A stretch of DNA of 64,000 nt from Actinokineospora sp. NBRC 105648 (GTDB lineage: Bacteria > Actinomycetota > Actinomycetes > Mycobacteriales > Pseudonocardiaceae): contig NZ_BSTR01000026.1 in the NCBI RefSeq assembly GCF_030269645.1, forward strand, positions 48,465 through 112,464. The letters are read 5' to 3'. Every line of letters starts with the position of its first letter. Positions within the stretch are counted from its first letter, which is position 1. The position numbers and the translations under genes were made by a program. Shown in pieces: positions 42,741 to 50,799 of the stretch. The notes under the pieces are model-generated. The model had not been told where the DNA came from. It saw nothing but the letters and a program-made list of their open reading frames with translations, and made no database searches.

Positions 42741-43868
42741 ATGGCGCAGGAGAAGGTGCGGGTGGCGGTAGTCGGTGCCGGGCGGTGGGCGCGGCGAGCG
42801 CACATCCCCGGGTGGCAGCGTGACCCGCGGGCCGAGGTGGTGGCCCTGGTCGACACCAACGCCGACGCGTTGGCGGGGGCGGGAGCGGACTTCGGCATCA
42901 CCCGGCTCACCACGGACTACCGGGAGCTGCTCGACGACCCGTCCATCGACGTGGTGGACGTGGCCACCGCGAATACCGCGCACTTCGAGATCTCCGCCGC
43001 CGCTCTCGACGCGGGCAAGCACGTGCTGTGCGAGAAGCCCGTCCACCGCGACTACCGCGAGACGCGCGCGCTGGCGGAGCTGGCCAAGGCCAACGGCCTC
43101 AAGACCAAGCTGGGTTTCACCTTCCGCTACGCGCCCGCCGTGCAGTTCGCCAAGCGGCTCATCGACGAGGGCTTCGTCGGTCAGCCCTACCTGTTCAACG
43201 GCTTCGAGCAGAACAGCCAGTGGATCGACCCGCGCACGCCGATGCGCCAGGTCGACCCGAACGCGGACCCGGACGTGCTGGCGGTGTCCTCGATCGAGGG
43301 CTATGGCGCGCCGATCATCGACATCATGCACTGGTGGGCGGGCACCGAGCTGTCCTCGGTCGTGGGCACCATGCGCAACTTCGTCCCCGAGCGGGTCGTG
43401 GCGAGCACCGGTCGGTCGCAGCGACTCAACATCGACGACGGCGACATGTGGCTGTGCGAGTTCGGCGGCGGTCTGCTCGCCTCCATCCAGTCGTCCTACG
43501 TGGCGGTGGGCAACCTGCCCGGCATCGAGGCCCGGCTCTACGGCTCCGAGGGCGCGGTGATCATCCGGCTGGTGGCCGAGCACGGCATCTGCCAGACCAT
43601 TCGCACGGCGACCAAGAACGCCGTGGAGTTCGTCGAACGCGAGATCCCGAAGGAGTTCTTCCCCGAGGGCGGCAGTTCCAGCGAGGACTGGGACTCGCTG
43701 TTCTACGCCAACCTGTGCGCCGACTTCGTCGCCGAACTGCTCGACGGCACGCCCGCCAACCAGGGCGACTTCGCCCAGGGCGCGCTCGTGCAGGAGACGA
43801 TCAACGCCTTCGAGACCTCTTTCCGCAACCGCGCGTGGGTCGACTTCCCGCTGGGCGGTGCCGCGTGA
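42741..43868 (+). CDS. Gfo/Idh/MocA family oxidoreductase
   Basis: A 375-residue NAD(P)-dependent dehydrogenase. The N-terminal Rossmann domain has VAVVGAGRWARRAHIPGW, and the EKP motif is LCEKPVHRDYRET near residue 97. The C-terminal alpha/beta domain has YGAPIIDIMHWWAG, whose Asp and His are the usual catalytic pair. Members oxidise or reduce sugars, inositols, amino-acid-like or other hydroxy compounds. It is the first gene of a six-gene run that includes TldD and TldE, and its stop overlaps tldD (GTGA). Confidence 0.92.
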   Translation: MAQEKVRVAVVGAGRWARRAHIPGWQRDPRAEVVALVDTNADALAGAGADFGITRLTTDYRELLDDPSIDVVDVATANTAHFEISAAALDAGKHVLCEKPVHRDYRETRALAELAKANGLKTKLGFTFRYAPAVQFAKRLIDEGFVGQPYLFNGFEQNSQWIDPRTPMRQVDPNADPDVLAVSSIEGYGAPIIDIMHWWAGTELSSVVGTMRNFVPERVVASTGRSQRLNIDDGDMWLCEFGGGLLASIQSSYVAVGNLPGIEARLYGSEGAVIIRLVAEHGICQTIRTATKNAVEFVEREIPKEFFPEGGSSSEDWDSLFYANLCADFVAELLDGTPANQGDFAQGALVQETINAFETSFRNRAWVDFPLGGAA

Positions 43869-45337
43869 GCGCGCACGGCTGGGGAGCGCTGGCCGACGAC
43901 GCGGTGGCCAGGGAGATCGTCGAGGTCGCGTTGGACGCCGTCGACGGGCGCGCCGAGTACGCCGACGTGCGGCTGGTCGAGGCCGAGGAGATGCGCGCCT
44001 ACCGGGCACAGGGCGCCGACATCGACGAGCGGCTCGAGCACAACCTGGGCATCGGTGTGCGCGTGCTGGTCGACGGTGTGTGGGGTTTCGCGGCCCGGCC
44101 GCTGGGTGAGACCGCGGACGCGGCGACCGCGGCCCGCCGGGCACACGCTCTCGCGGTCGCCTCCGTGGGCACGTCGGCGCCGATCCGTATGCCACCGGTC
44201 GAGGCGCGCAGCGGGCGGTACGAGACGGTGGTCGGGCAGGACCCGTTCGCAGTCGACGAGGACGTCCGGCAGTCGCTGCTCGCCGAGGCGCTCGCGGCGG
44301 CGAGCCTGCCGCCGGAGGTCGTCTCGGCGCAGGTCGGGGTGAACGCCAAGCGCCAGCACCGGCACTTCGGGTGTTCGGTCGGATCGCGGCAGCACCAGCA
44401 CTTCGTGGAGACCGGGCTGCTGGTGGTGGTGATCGCCGCCGGGCACGGCGACGCGCAGCGGCGCAGCTACCCGAACTCCTTCCACGGCGACACCGCGGCG
44501 GCGGGCTGGGAGTTCGTGGTCGGCCGCGACCTGGTGACCAACGCGGCGCGGGTGGGGGAGGAGGCGGTGGCGCTGCTGACCGCGCCGATGGCGCCCTCGG
44601 GGGTCGCCGACGTGGTGATCGGCGCGCAGCAGCTCTCGCTGCAGATCCACGAGTCGGCCGGGCACGCGCTGGAGCTGGACCGGATGATCGGCGACGAGGC
44701 CAACTTCGCGGGCACCTCGTTCATCGGGGTCGAGGACATCGGCTCGCTGCGCTACGGCTCGCCCGCGGTGAACATCACCAGCGACCCGACGGTCGCGGGC
44801 ACCCGGGGCAGCTTCGCCTACGACGACGAGGGCACGCCCGCCCGGCGCAGCCCGCTGGTCGAGGGCGGCGTGGTCCGCGCCGCACTGTCCAACTTGGACT
44901 CGGTCGCCCGCACCGGCGCGGTCTTGACCGGTGCCGCCCGCTCGGACGGCTGGGCCTACCTGCCCGCCTGCTTCGCCACGCACGTCTACCTGGAACCGGG
45001 CGGCGGCTCGCTCGACGAGCTGTGCGACCGGCTCGGCGAGGGCTACTACATCGACGACAACCGCTCCTGGTCCATCGACGAGCGGCGGCTCAACTTCCAG
45101 TTCGGCACCGAGGTCGCCTACGAGGTGCGCGGCGGGAAGCGCGGGCGGCTGCTGAAGAACTTCTCCTACGGCGGTGTCACGCCGGCGTTCTGGAACTCGG
45201 TGGAGGCGGTCGCGGGCCCGGATGAGTCGCGGATCTTCGGCTATCCCTGCGGGAAGGGCGAACCCAAGCAATGGAGTTTCCTGAGTCACGGCGCGGCGCC
45301 CGCGCTGGTGCGCGACCTGCGGATCGGGGTGGCGTGA
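43865..45337 (+). CDS. tldD: TldD-like metallopeptidase subunit
   Basis: A 490-residue TldD. The zinc site HExxxH appears as IHESAGHALELD near residue 262, with GTSFIGVEDIGSLRYGSP after it. TldD and TldE form a heterodimer that digests unfolded or modified peptides in a closed chamber; TldD holds the zinc. GTG 43865 is set by the overlap with the previous stop. Its partner follows with an overlap. The operon setting, with a dehydrogenase and two DUF4438 proteins, suggests a catabolic role, which is an inference. Confidence 0.92.
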   Translation: MSAHGWGALADDAVAREIVEVALDAVDGRAEYADVRLVEAEEMRAYRAQGADIDERLEHNLGIGVRVLVDGVWGFAARPLGETADAATAARRAHALAVASVGTSAPIRMPPVEARSGRYETVVGQDPFAVDEDVRQSLLAEALAAASLPPEVVSAQVGVNAKRQHRHFGCSVGSRQHQHFVETGLLVVVIAAGHGDAQRRSYPNSFHGDTAAAGWEFVVGRDLVTNAARVGEEAVALLTAPMAPSGVADVVIGAQQLSLQIHESAGHALELDRMIGDEANFAGTSFIGVEDIGSLRYGSPAVNITSDPTVAGTRGSFAYDDEGTPARRSPLVEGGVVRAALSNLDSVARTGAVLTGAARSDGWAYLPACFATHVYLEPGGGSLDELCDRLGEGYYIDDNRSWSIDERRLNFQFGTEVAYEVRGGKRGRLLKNFSYGGVTPAFWNSVEAVAGPDESRIFGYPCGKGEPKQWSFLSHGAAPALVRDLRIGVA

Positions 45338-46692
45338 TGACCGAGTTCAGCGCACCGCTCTCAGCCGATCGCGCCCTGGAGGTTGTGGGGTCGGCCGTTC
45401 GCGGCGGCTCGGCCGACCAGGTCGAGGCGACCCTGCTGGCCCGGGCGGGGGAGTACACCCGGTTCGCGGGGGAGCGGGTGCACCAGCCGCAGGACATCAC
45501 CGAGGTGCAGGTGGTCGTGCGAGCCGTGGTCGACGGCCACGCCGCCCGGGTGTCCACCAGCAGGCTCGACCGGGTCGCCGACGCCGTCACCGCGGCGACG
45601 GCCACCGCCCGCGACCTCGCCCGCATCGCCGGCACGCCTGGCACCGTGCGGCTCGGGGAGCCCGCGCCCGTCACCGAACCGGATCACTGGCACGCGGACA
45701 CGGCCGCGTTCGACGCGGTCGCCCGGGTGGCGCTCGCCGGGAAGGCCATGCGGGCGGCCGGAGCGGCCGATGGCTCCGCGGCGGGCATGATCGGCCGCGC
45801 CGCCACCCAGATCGCGGTGGCCACCAGCACCGGCATCCTGCGGCACGCGGTCGCCACCGAGGCCACCGGCAGCCTCACCGTCACCACCGCGGCACCTTCG
45901 GGCAGTTCACAGTGGACTGACCTGCACCGCTCCAGCGACGCTCTGCACACCGAGGCGGCGATCGAGACCGCCGTCCGGCGAGCGTCAGCGGGACGTGGCC
46001 GGGTCGAGCTCCCGGCCGGGAAGTACACCGTGGTGCTCGGCCCGCAGGCCACCGCCGAACTGCTCAGTTTCCTCGGTGTGCTGGGCTTCTCGGGTGACCT
46101 GGCCGCCGCCGGGGTGGGGATCTGCGCGAGCGAGACGGGCACCCGGGTGGCCAGCGGCATGATCGACATCGCCGACGACGCCCACCACCCGTTCGGCCTG
46201 CCGATCCCGTTCGACGCCGAGGGCACGCCGAAGACGCGGGTCCCGTTCCTCACCGCGGGCGTGGTCGGCGAGCCGGTGACCGACCTGGCCACGGCCCGGC
46301 ACCCGACCGGTCACGCGCACACCGCGCGCGAGGCGGCACCCGCCCCGGTCCCGGCGAACGTCGTGATGACACCGGGGATCCAGAGCGAGCAGGAGCTGAT
46401 CGCCGGGGTGGCGGACGGCGTCTACGTCGAGCGCTTCTGGTACACCCGCCTGGTCGACCGGCAGGCGAGCACGATCACCGGGGTCAGCCGCGACGCGTGC
46501 TTCCGGATCACCGACGGGCGGCTCGCCCAGCCGGTCGCCGGTGCCCGCTTCACCCAGTCGATCGTCGACTTCCTGGCCACGGTGGACGGCGTCGGCGACC
46601 GCCTCCAGTCCCAGCCGATCATGAACGTCTGGAACGGCTCGGTCACCGCCCCGGCGGTGCGCGGCCACGGCTTCCGGTTCGGCCTCGCGTGA
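45337..46692 (+). CDS. tldE: TldE/PmbA-like peptidase subunit
   Basis: A 451-residue partner of TldD. It has the same fold without the zinc motif; the C-terminal half reads YTVVLGPQATAELLSFLG, then GVYVERFWYTRLVD and SVTAPAVRGHGFRFG. It completes the heterodimer and shapes the substrate channel. ATG 45337 overlaps the tldD stop by 1 bp and the gene overlaps the next by GTGA. Confidence 0.92.
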   Translation: MTEFSAPLSADRALEVVGSAVRGGSADQVEATLLARAGEYTRFAGERVHQPQDITEVQVVVRAVVDGHAARVSTSRLDRVADAVTAATATARDLARIAGTPGTVRLGEPAPVTEPDHWHADTAAFDAVARVALAGKAMRAAGAADGSAAGMIGRAATQIAVATSTGILRHAVATEATGSLTVTTAAPSGSSQWTDLHRSSDALHTEAAIETAVRRASAGRGRVELPAGKYTVVLGPQATAELLSFLGVLGFSGDLAAAGVGICASETGTRVASGMIDIADDAHHPFGLPIPFDAEGTPKTRVPFLTAGVVGEPVTDLATARHPTGHAHTAREAAPAPVPANVVMTPGIQSEQELIAGVADGVYVERFWYTRLVDRQASTITGVSRDACFRITDGRLAQPVAGARFTQSIVDFLATVDGVGDRLQSQPIMNVWNGSVTAPAVRGHGFRFGLA

Positions 46693-47492
46693 GGACGAAC
46701 GCCGACCGCCTGCTCACCCAGGTCCTGGTGGGCGAGGTGTGGCCACCACTGGCCGACCGCCACGCCTACCGGGTCGACGGCGACGGCCACGCGTTCCTGC
46801 TCCCCGGCATGGGCGGGGTCACCCTGGGCGCCGGGGTCGGCGCGCCCGCGACCGGGCAACTCGCCGACCACCTCGAGCCCGGCCTCTCGGTCCGCCACCG
46901 CGACGCCGAGGCGAACAACGCCCTACAGTTCCTCAGTTGCGTGGGCAATCGCGTGACTGTCCTCGGTGGACCTGCGGCAGGCGCGACCGGCCGGGTGATC
47001 GGGCAGCACGCCTATGTGCTGGTGGACCTGCCGCAGGCCGACCTGGCCCAGGTCGCGCCCGGTGATCGGGTCAGCGTGCACGCCCGGGGCCAGGGTTTGC
47101 GGTTTCTCGACCACCCGGCCGTCACCGTGAAGAACCTCGACCCGGACCTGGTGGCCGGGCTGCCGATCAGCTCCGGACCCGACGGCAGGCTCCGCGTCCG
47201 GGTCGCCGCCCGCGTCCCGGCCACCGCGGTCGGCGCGGGCACCGGGATGGTCTCGGAGTTCGCCAACACCGACCTGATGGAGCTCGGCCCGCTCCGCATC
47301 GGCGACCTGGTCGCGCTGCTGGACCAGGACCACCGCCACGGCCGCGGCCACCGCGCGGGCTACGTGGCCATCGGCGCGATCACCACCGGGGACTGCCGGA
47401 TGTTCGGCCACGGACCCGGCCCGAGCACCCTGCTCACCGGCCCGGCCGACGCCTTCGACCTGGTCGACGACCCGAACGGGGCCTTGCCGTGA
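46689..47492 (+). CDS. DUF4438 protein, first copy
   Basis: A 267-residue protein of the DUF4438 family (Thermotoga TM1086 type). Matching parts: VRTNADRLLTQVLVGEV at the start, FLSCVGNRVTVLGGPAAGA, SVHARGQGLRFLDHPAV and CRMFGHGPGPSTLLTG. The fold is a compact beta-rich one; no reaction is known to me. Its last codons (DAFDLVDDPNG) lie in a 67-bp sequence repeated just downstream. It is about 25% identical by eye to the next gene product, so the pair is paralogous. Confidence 0.85.
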   Translation: MRTNADRLLTQVLVGEVWPPLADRHAYRVDGDGHAFLLPGMGGVTLGAGVGAPATGQLADHLEPGLSVRHRDAEANNALQFLSCVGNRVTVLGGPAAGATGRVIGQHAYVLVDLPQADLAQVAPGDRVSVHARGQGLRFLDHPAVTVKNLDPDLVAGLPISSGPDGRLRVRVAARVPATAVGAGTGMVSEFANTDLMELGPLRIGDLVALLDQDHRHGRGHRAGYVAIGAITTGDCRMFGHGPGPSTLLTGPADAFDLVDDPNGALP

Positions 47493-47578
47493 TCACCTCC
47501 AACCTCATTGACCCGGCCGACGCTTTCGACCTGGTCGACGACCCGAACGGGACCTTGCCGTGATCACCACCAACCTCA
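47441..47578 (+). repeat. 67-bp tandem duplication at the junction of the DUF4438 genes
   Basis: Bases 47441-47507 are repeated at 47512-47578 with three mismatches (64 of 67). Each copy carries the end of the first DUF4438 reading frame, the ribosome site region and GTGATCACC, the start of the second. Confidence 0.9.
47489..47563 (+). CDS. 24-codon minigene created by duplication
   Basis: GTG 47489 opens a frame for 24 residues that begins VITSNL and ends FDLVDDPNGTLP, stopping at 47561-47563 across the GTG of the second DUF4438 gene. It overlaps the first DUF4438 stop in the same way the real gene would have done before the duplication. It may serve only to couple translation. Whether a peptide is made is unknown. 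Confidence 0.25.
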   Translation: MITSNLIDPADAFDLVDDPNGTLP

Positions 47579-48378
47579 CCGGCGTCGTCGAGACACCCAC
47601 CATGGCGGCCTACCCGTACCTGGTGGGCCGCGACGGCGCGGCATACGTGCCCACCGGCGGCGCCGGCGTCGTCCTCGGCATCCGCCTCGGCGACAGCGTG
47701 TTCGCCTACGACGCGGACCACGCCGCACCCGGCGCCACCCTGGTCCACCCCGACCCGGCTGCCCGGCACGCGCTCACCGCCTTCGCCTGCCTCGGCAACG
47801 AGGCCGTCGTCCGCACCGGCCCAGCGGCAGGCGCCGAGGGCCGGGTGCTCGGCAAACGCGGCGAACTGGGCCGGGTGATCACCCTGTTCGACCAGGACGT
47901 GCTGGCCACCCTGCGCCCCGACGACCAGGTCCTGATCCGCGCGGTGGGACAGGGTGCGCCGCCCGCCGAGGTGACCGTCCTCAACGTCGACCCGTCCCTG
48001 CTCCCGGCGCTGACCGACCGGCTCTCGGTGCGCGCCCGGGTGCCCTCGGAGCTGGTCGGCAACGGCATCGGCAGGCCCGCGCACCAGTGGGACCTCGACA
48101 TCCAGCTCGACCCGGACACCGCGCCCCGGTGGCACGCCGAGGACCTGCGGATCGGCGATCTACTATGTATCGACGACATCGACGTCCGGTACGGAACGGG
48201 CAGGCGGAAGGGGTGGGTGACGGTGGCGGTCGTGGTGCACGGCTCCAGCCCGCTCCCGGGCCACGGCCCCGGCGCGATGCCCATCCTGTGCGGCCCGGCC
48301 GACCGGCTGCCGGTCGAGGTGGAACCGGACACGCACGTGGGCGTCACCGCGGCCCTGTTGGGACTGTCGGATGCCTGA
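47560..48378 (+). CDS. DUF4438 protein, second copy
   Basis: A 272-residue DUF4438 protein closer to the canonical TM1086 pattern: YPYLVGRDGAAYVPTGGAGV, FACLGNEAVVRTGPAAGAEG, then GWVTVAVVVHGSSPLPGHGP. The N-terminus from GTG 47560 reads VITTNLTGVVETPTM. It overlaps the next gene by 8 bp. Two adjacent paralogues suggest a heteromer, by analogy with TldD/TldE, but that is speculation. Confidence 0.85.
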   Translation: MITTNLTGVVETPTMAAYPYLVGRDGAAYVPTGGAGVVLGIRLGDSVFAYDADHAAPGATLVHPDPAARHALTAFACLGNEAVVRTGPAAGAEGRVLGKRGELGRVITLFDQDVLATLRPDDQVLIRAVGQGAPPAEVTVLNVDPSLLPALTDRLSVRARVPSELVGNGIGRPAHQWDLDIQLDPDTAPRWHAEDLRIGDLLCIDDIDVRYGTGRRKGWVTVAVVVHGSSPLPGHGPGAMPILCGPADRLPVEVEPDTHVGVTAALLGLSDA

Positions 48379-49006
48379 GGTGGAACACCAGTCGTTGCCG
48401 GACACCGTCCACCGGATCCTGCGCACCAGGATCCTGAACAACGACCTGGCCGCGGGCAGCCGCATCGTGGAGACAGCGGTAGCGGGAGAACTGGGCGTCA
48501 GCCGGGCGACCGTAAGAGCGGCATTGGCCCGATTGCAGACCGAGGGCCTGGTCGAGATCAGCCCACGCAGGCACAGCGTCGTCACCCGCCTCTCACACGA
48601 CGAGATCCAAGACGCTTGTTACGCGCGGTACGTGCTGGAGGAAGGCGCCATCCGAGCAGTCCTGGCACGCGGCGCCGCGGAGCTGATAGAGCCGCTGACC
48701 GACATCATCGACCGGATGACCCGAGCGGCCAACCGCCACGACATGGCCACGGTGGTCGACCTGGACACCGAGTTCCACGGCCGCATCGTCACGGCGGCGG
48801 CCAAGCCGAGGCTGGCCACCCTGTGGTCCACTTTGGACGGACAGATGGGCGCGGTCATGCGGTCCTCGCTGGAGGAACAGCACCTGGACCTGGCGGAGAT
48901 GCCCAAGATGCACGAGGAACTCCTCGACGCCCTCCGCACCGAGGACCCCGAAGCCGTAGCCGAGACGCTCTACCGCCACTACCTCCGCGACGACTACAAG
49001 CTGTAG
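48371..49006 (+). CDS. GntR regulator, FadR/FCD type
   Basis: A 211-residue regulator with an N-terminal winged helix (ETAVAGELGVSRATVRAALA) and an FCD effector domain with metal-binding-type residues (DLDTEFHGRIV and HEELLDALRTEDPEAV). It is the last gene of the tldDE/DUF4438 operon and overlaps its neighbour by 8 bp. The 21-bp palindrome at the head of the operon is the probable autoregulatory target. Confidence 0.92.
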   Translation: MPEVEHQSLPDTVHRILRTRILNNDLAAGSRIVETAVAGELGVSRATVRAALARLQTEGLVEISPRRHSVVTRLSHDEIQDACYARYVLEEGAIRAVLARGAAELIEPLTDIIDRMTRAANRHDMATVVDLDTEFHGRIVTAAAKPRLATLWSTLDGQMGAVMRSSLEEQHLDLAEMPKMHEELLDALRTEDPEAVAETLYRHYLRDDYKL

Positions 49007-49170
49007 TTTCCTCCTGGCTCTGGCTCTGGCTCTGGCCCCGGTGCTGCTCGCCTTCGCCGCCAAGCCAACCCGGCGGCCAGCCCGCGGCTTCGCCATTTCC
49101 CCCAGCACGCCGCCTTCAACTCCGACCACTCAGCGCGAGCACCTCGTATCCGCACCCGGGCAACAGTCCT

Positions 49171-49198
49171 GCTCGATGGGGTGGTGTGGCTTTGTTCG
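49171..49198 (+). repeat. Solo left arm of an H2 element
   Basis: GCTCGATGGGGTGG and the next 14 bases match the left arm of H2a and are preceded by the same GGGCAAC(C/A)GTCCT flank. No core or right arm follows. It lies in a 229-bp convergent gap that also has four TGGCTC units just after the GntR gene. Confidence 0.7.
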
Positions 49199-49235
49199 CA
49201 AACGAACGGCGAGCCCACCACGACACCGGTCGCAG

Positions 49236-49646
49236 TCAGGCGAGCTTCTGCCACGCCACCGACGCAGGCCGGTCCCCGCCGTTCCGGAAGAACTCGGTAG
49301 CAGCGCGCACCACATCGGCGTAGGGGATCTCAGCGCTCACGAATACTGGGCGTTCGTTCCCCATGTAGTCGTAGCTCATCACCTCGGTGTCGGCCTGGTC
49401 GCCACCTCGGCTCACCCAGAGGCCCGGCCACTGGCGCCCGGTGTAGGAGACGATCCCGACCGCACCGTTGACCCCTACACCGAACTCGGGAGTGTCGTCG
49501 TCATCGTCGAGGTACCACGACATCAGCAGCGGCGCCCCGGAGGCGAGGGAGTCCGCACGGACCTTGCCGACGAGCGCGATGACGTCCTCGACCGATCGAA
49601 GCGAGTCCGGCCCATTGCCCAGGTACCACGCCTCGATGGCGGTCAC
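49236..49646 (-). CDS. Imm1 family immunity protein
   Basis: A 136-residue Imm1-type protein: AWYLGNGPDSLRSVEDVIAL at the start, GVGVNGAVGIVSYTGR in the middle, then YDYMGNERPVFVSAEIPYAD and FFRNGGDRPASVAWQ at the end. Imm1 proteins neutralise deaminase and nuclease toxins of polymorphic toxin systems by binding. GTG 49646 overlaps the stop of the deaminase gene upstream (GTGA), which is standard for a toxin-immunity pair. Confidence 0.87.
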   Translation of the reverse strand: MTAIEAWYLGNGPDSLRSVEDVIALVGKVRADSLASGAPLLMSWYLDDDDDTPEFGVGVNGAVGIVSYTGRQWPGLWVSRGGDQADTEVMSYDYMGNERPVFVSAEIPYADVVRAATEFFRNGGDRPASVAWQKLA

Positions 49647-50374
49647 TTCGCTCTCCCTCGGTAGACCTTGTGAAATCCTCCGGCGCCGTGAACGGTGAGA
49701 GTGTATCCCTCGGGCAAAATCTGTGGGACAAGGGCGTCGCACCCGAATCGTCCTTTACATGGAATGTTGTTTATCGCCAGCGTGACTTGTCGCGTGGTGG
49801 TGTTCCTCATGTGTACCGCGAGCTTGACTTCCACGTCCGACGCAGTCCATGGGACTTTACCTCCGGGCTGATCCGTGAACCATTCCACGGCTGATCGGTA
49901 CTTGTCATCCCAGCCGCTGATCTCTTCGCGTACCTCGCCCGCTTTGTCGATCCATCGTCCGTGGGTCTTGGCGTTCGCCTCGCCCGGGGGACGTTGGCCG
50001 GACGGCGGTATGTCGGGAGGCAGTCCGCGTCGTAGTTGGTCGACGCGTTCGACAACGCCGTCACCCAAGACCGGACGAGTGGTGTGGTCGGGGATCTGGG
50101 TCGCCACGGCGGGTGGGTGATACAGGTGGTGCGCGGAGGCGGCGATGATCGCCTGCTCAAGTCCGACCAATGCTCCGAACAGTGCTTCAGCCCGCTCCAG
50201 GGTCGCCACCAGTGACTTCCGGACGCGGCTGTGGGTGGCTGAACCGCCCAGGATGTGGTCGGCAGTCTCGATGACGAGGTTCAGTTCCACTGCCACGGAT
50301 GCCAGGCTCGCCTTGGTCCTGACCACGAGGGTGAGGACGCCGCGGACCGCTTCCGCGCTCTCGGCGATCGACAC
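49643..50374 (-). CDS. DddA-like (SCP1.201 family) double-stranded DNA deaminase toxin with an altered HxE motif
   Basis: A 243-residue protein. Residues 1-90 are a helical N-terminal part. Residues about 135-240 are an SCP1.201-like deaminase: THGRWIDKAGEVREEISG, then SDVEVKLAVHMR, INNIPCKGRFGCDAL and LPEGYTLTVHG. The zinc cysteines are C206 and C212 and the proton-shuttle Glu is E182. The first zinc ligand, His in the HVE motif, is Asp180 here (codon 49835-49837). There is no secretion signal or WXG/RHS carrier. It may be a delivered toxin, or an inactivated one kept with its immunity gene. GTG 50374 is the start. Confidence 0.8.
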   Translation of the reverse strand: MSIAESAEAVRGVLTLVVRTKASLASVAVELNLVIETADHILGGSATHSRVRKSLVATLERAEALFGALVGLEQAIIAASAHHLYHPPAVATQIPDHTTRPVLGDGVVERVDQLRRGLPPDIPPSGQRPPGEANAKTHGRWIDKAGEVREEISGWDDKYRSAVEWFTDQPGGKVPWTASDVEVKLAVHMRNTTTRQVTLAINNIPCKGRFGCDALVPQILPEGYTLTVHGAGGFHKVYRGRAK

Positions 50375-50799
50375 CCGGCCATCGTAGGGAGTCCCGGGCC
50401 CTGTGGCGTGCTTGTCGCCCCTTCGGGCGAGCGGCCGGGCAGGTGTGCTCGATGCGGTGGATTGGCTTTGTTCGGGCCTCTAAGAAAAGAGGCGCCGTGG
50501 GTAGAGCGGGTGGGAAAGGGATACCCATCGCCGAGGCAAGGCTAGCGCCTCTTTTCTCCCCGAACAAAGCCAATCCACCGCATCGAGCAGTTGGCACCTC
50601 GGGTGCGGTTGGGGCTGGGCTGGTGAACCTGAGGTTTCGAGGAGTTGGTACCTCGGGTGCGGGCGGGCGGACTGGTCCCCGACGTTCGAGCAGGTGGTGC
50701 GGGGTGGGCCGGATCCGCCGGCCGGTTGAACGAGGCTGTGGTTGGGAAACTGGGCCAGTTCCCCAACCACACCCCCACGTCAGTGCGTTGTTCGTCAGG
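50375..50799. other. Intergenic region with H2 element c and flank repeats
   Basis: 425 bp between two minus-strand genes. It holds H2 element c (50447-50588) and a second copy of its right flank (CGAGGAGTTGGTACCTCGGG, near 50638-50660, versus 50584-50606). No gene or clear promoter for the toxin was identified. Confidence 0.65.
50447..50588 (-). repeat. Palindromic element H2, copy c (reverse)
   Basis: A 142-bp copy with the same arms and flanks as H2b (GAGCGGC(C/T)GGGCAGGTGT on the left, AGTTGGCACCTCG on the right). The GGGGCCCCTA block has decayed to GGGCCTCTA. Confidence 0.85.
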
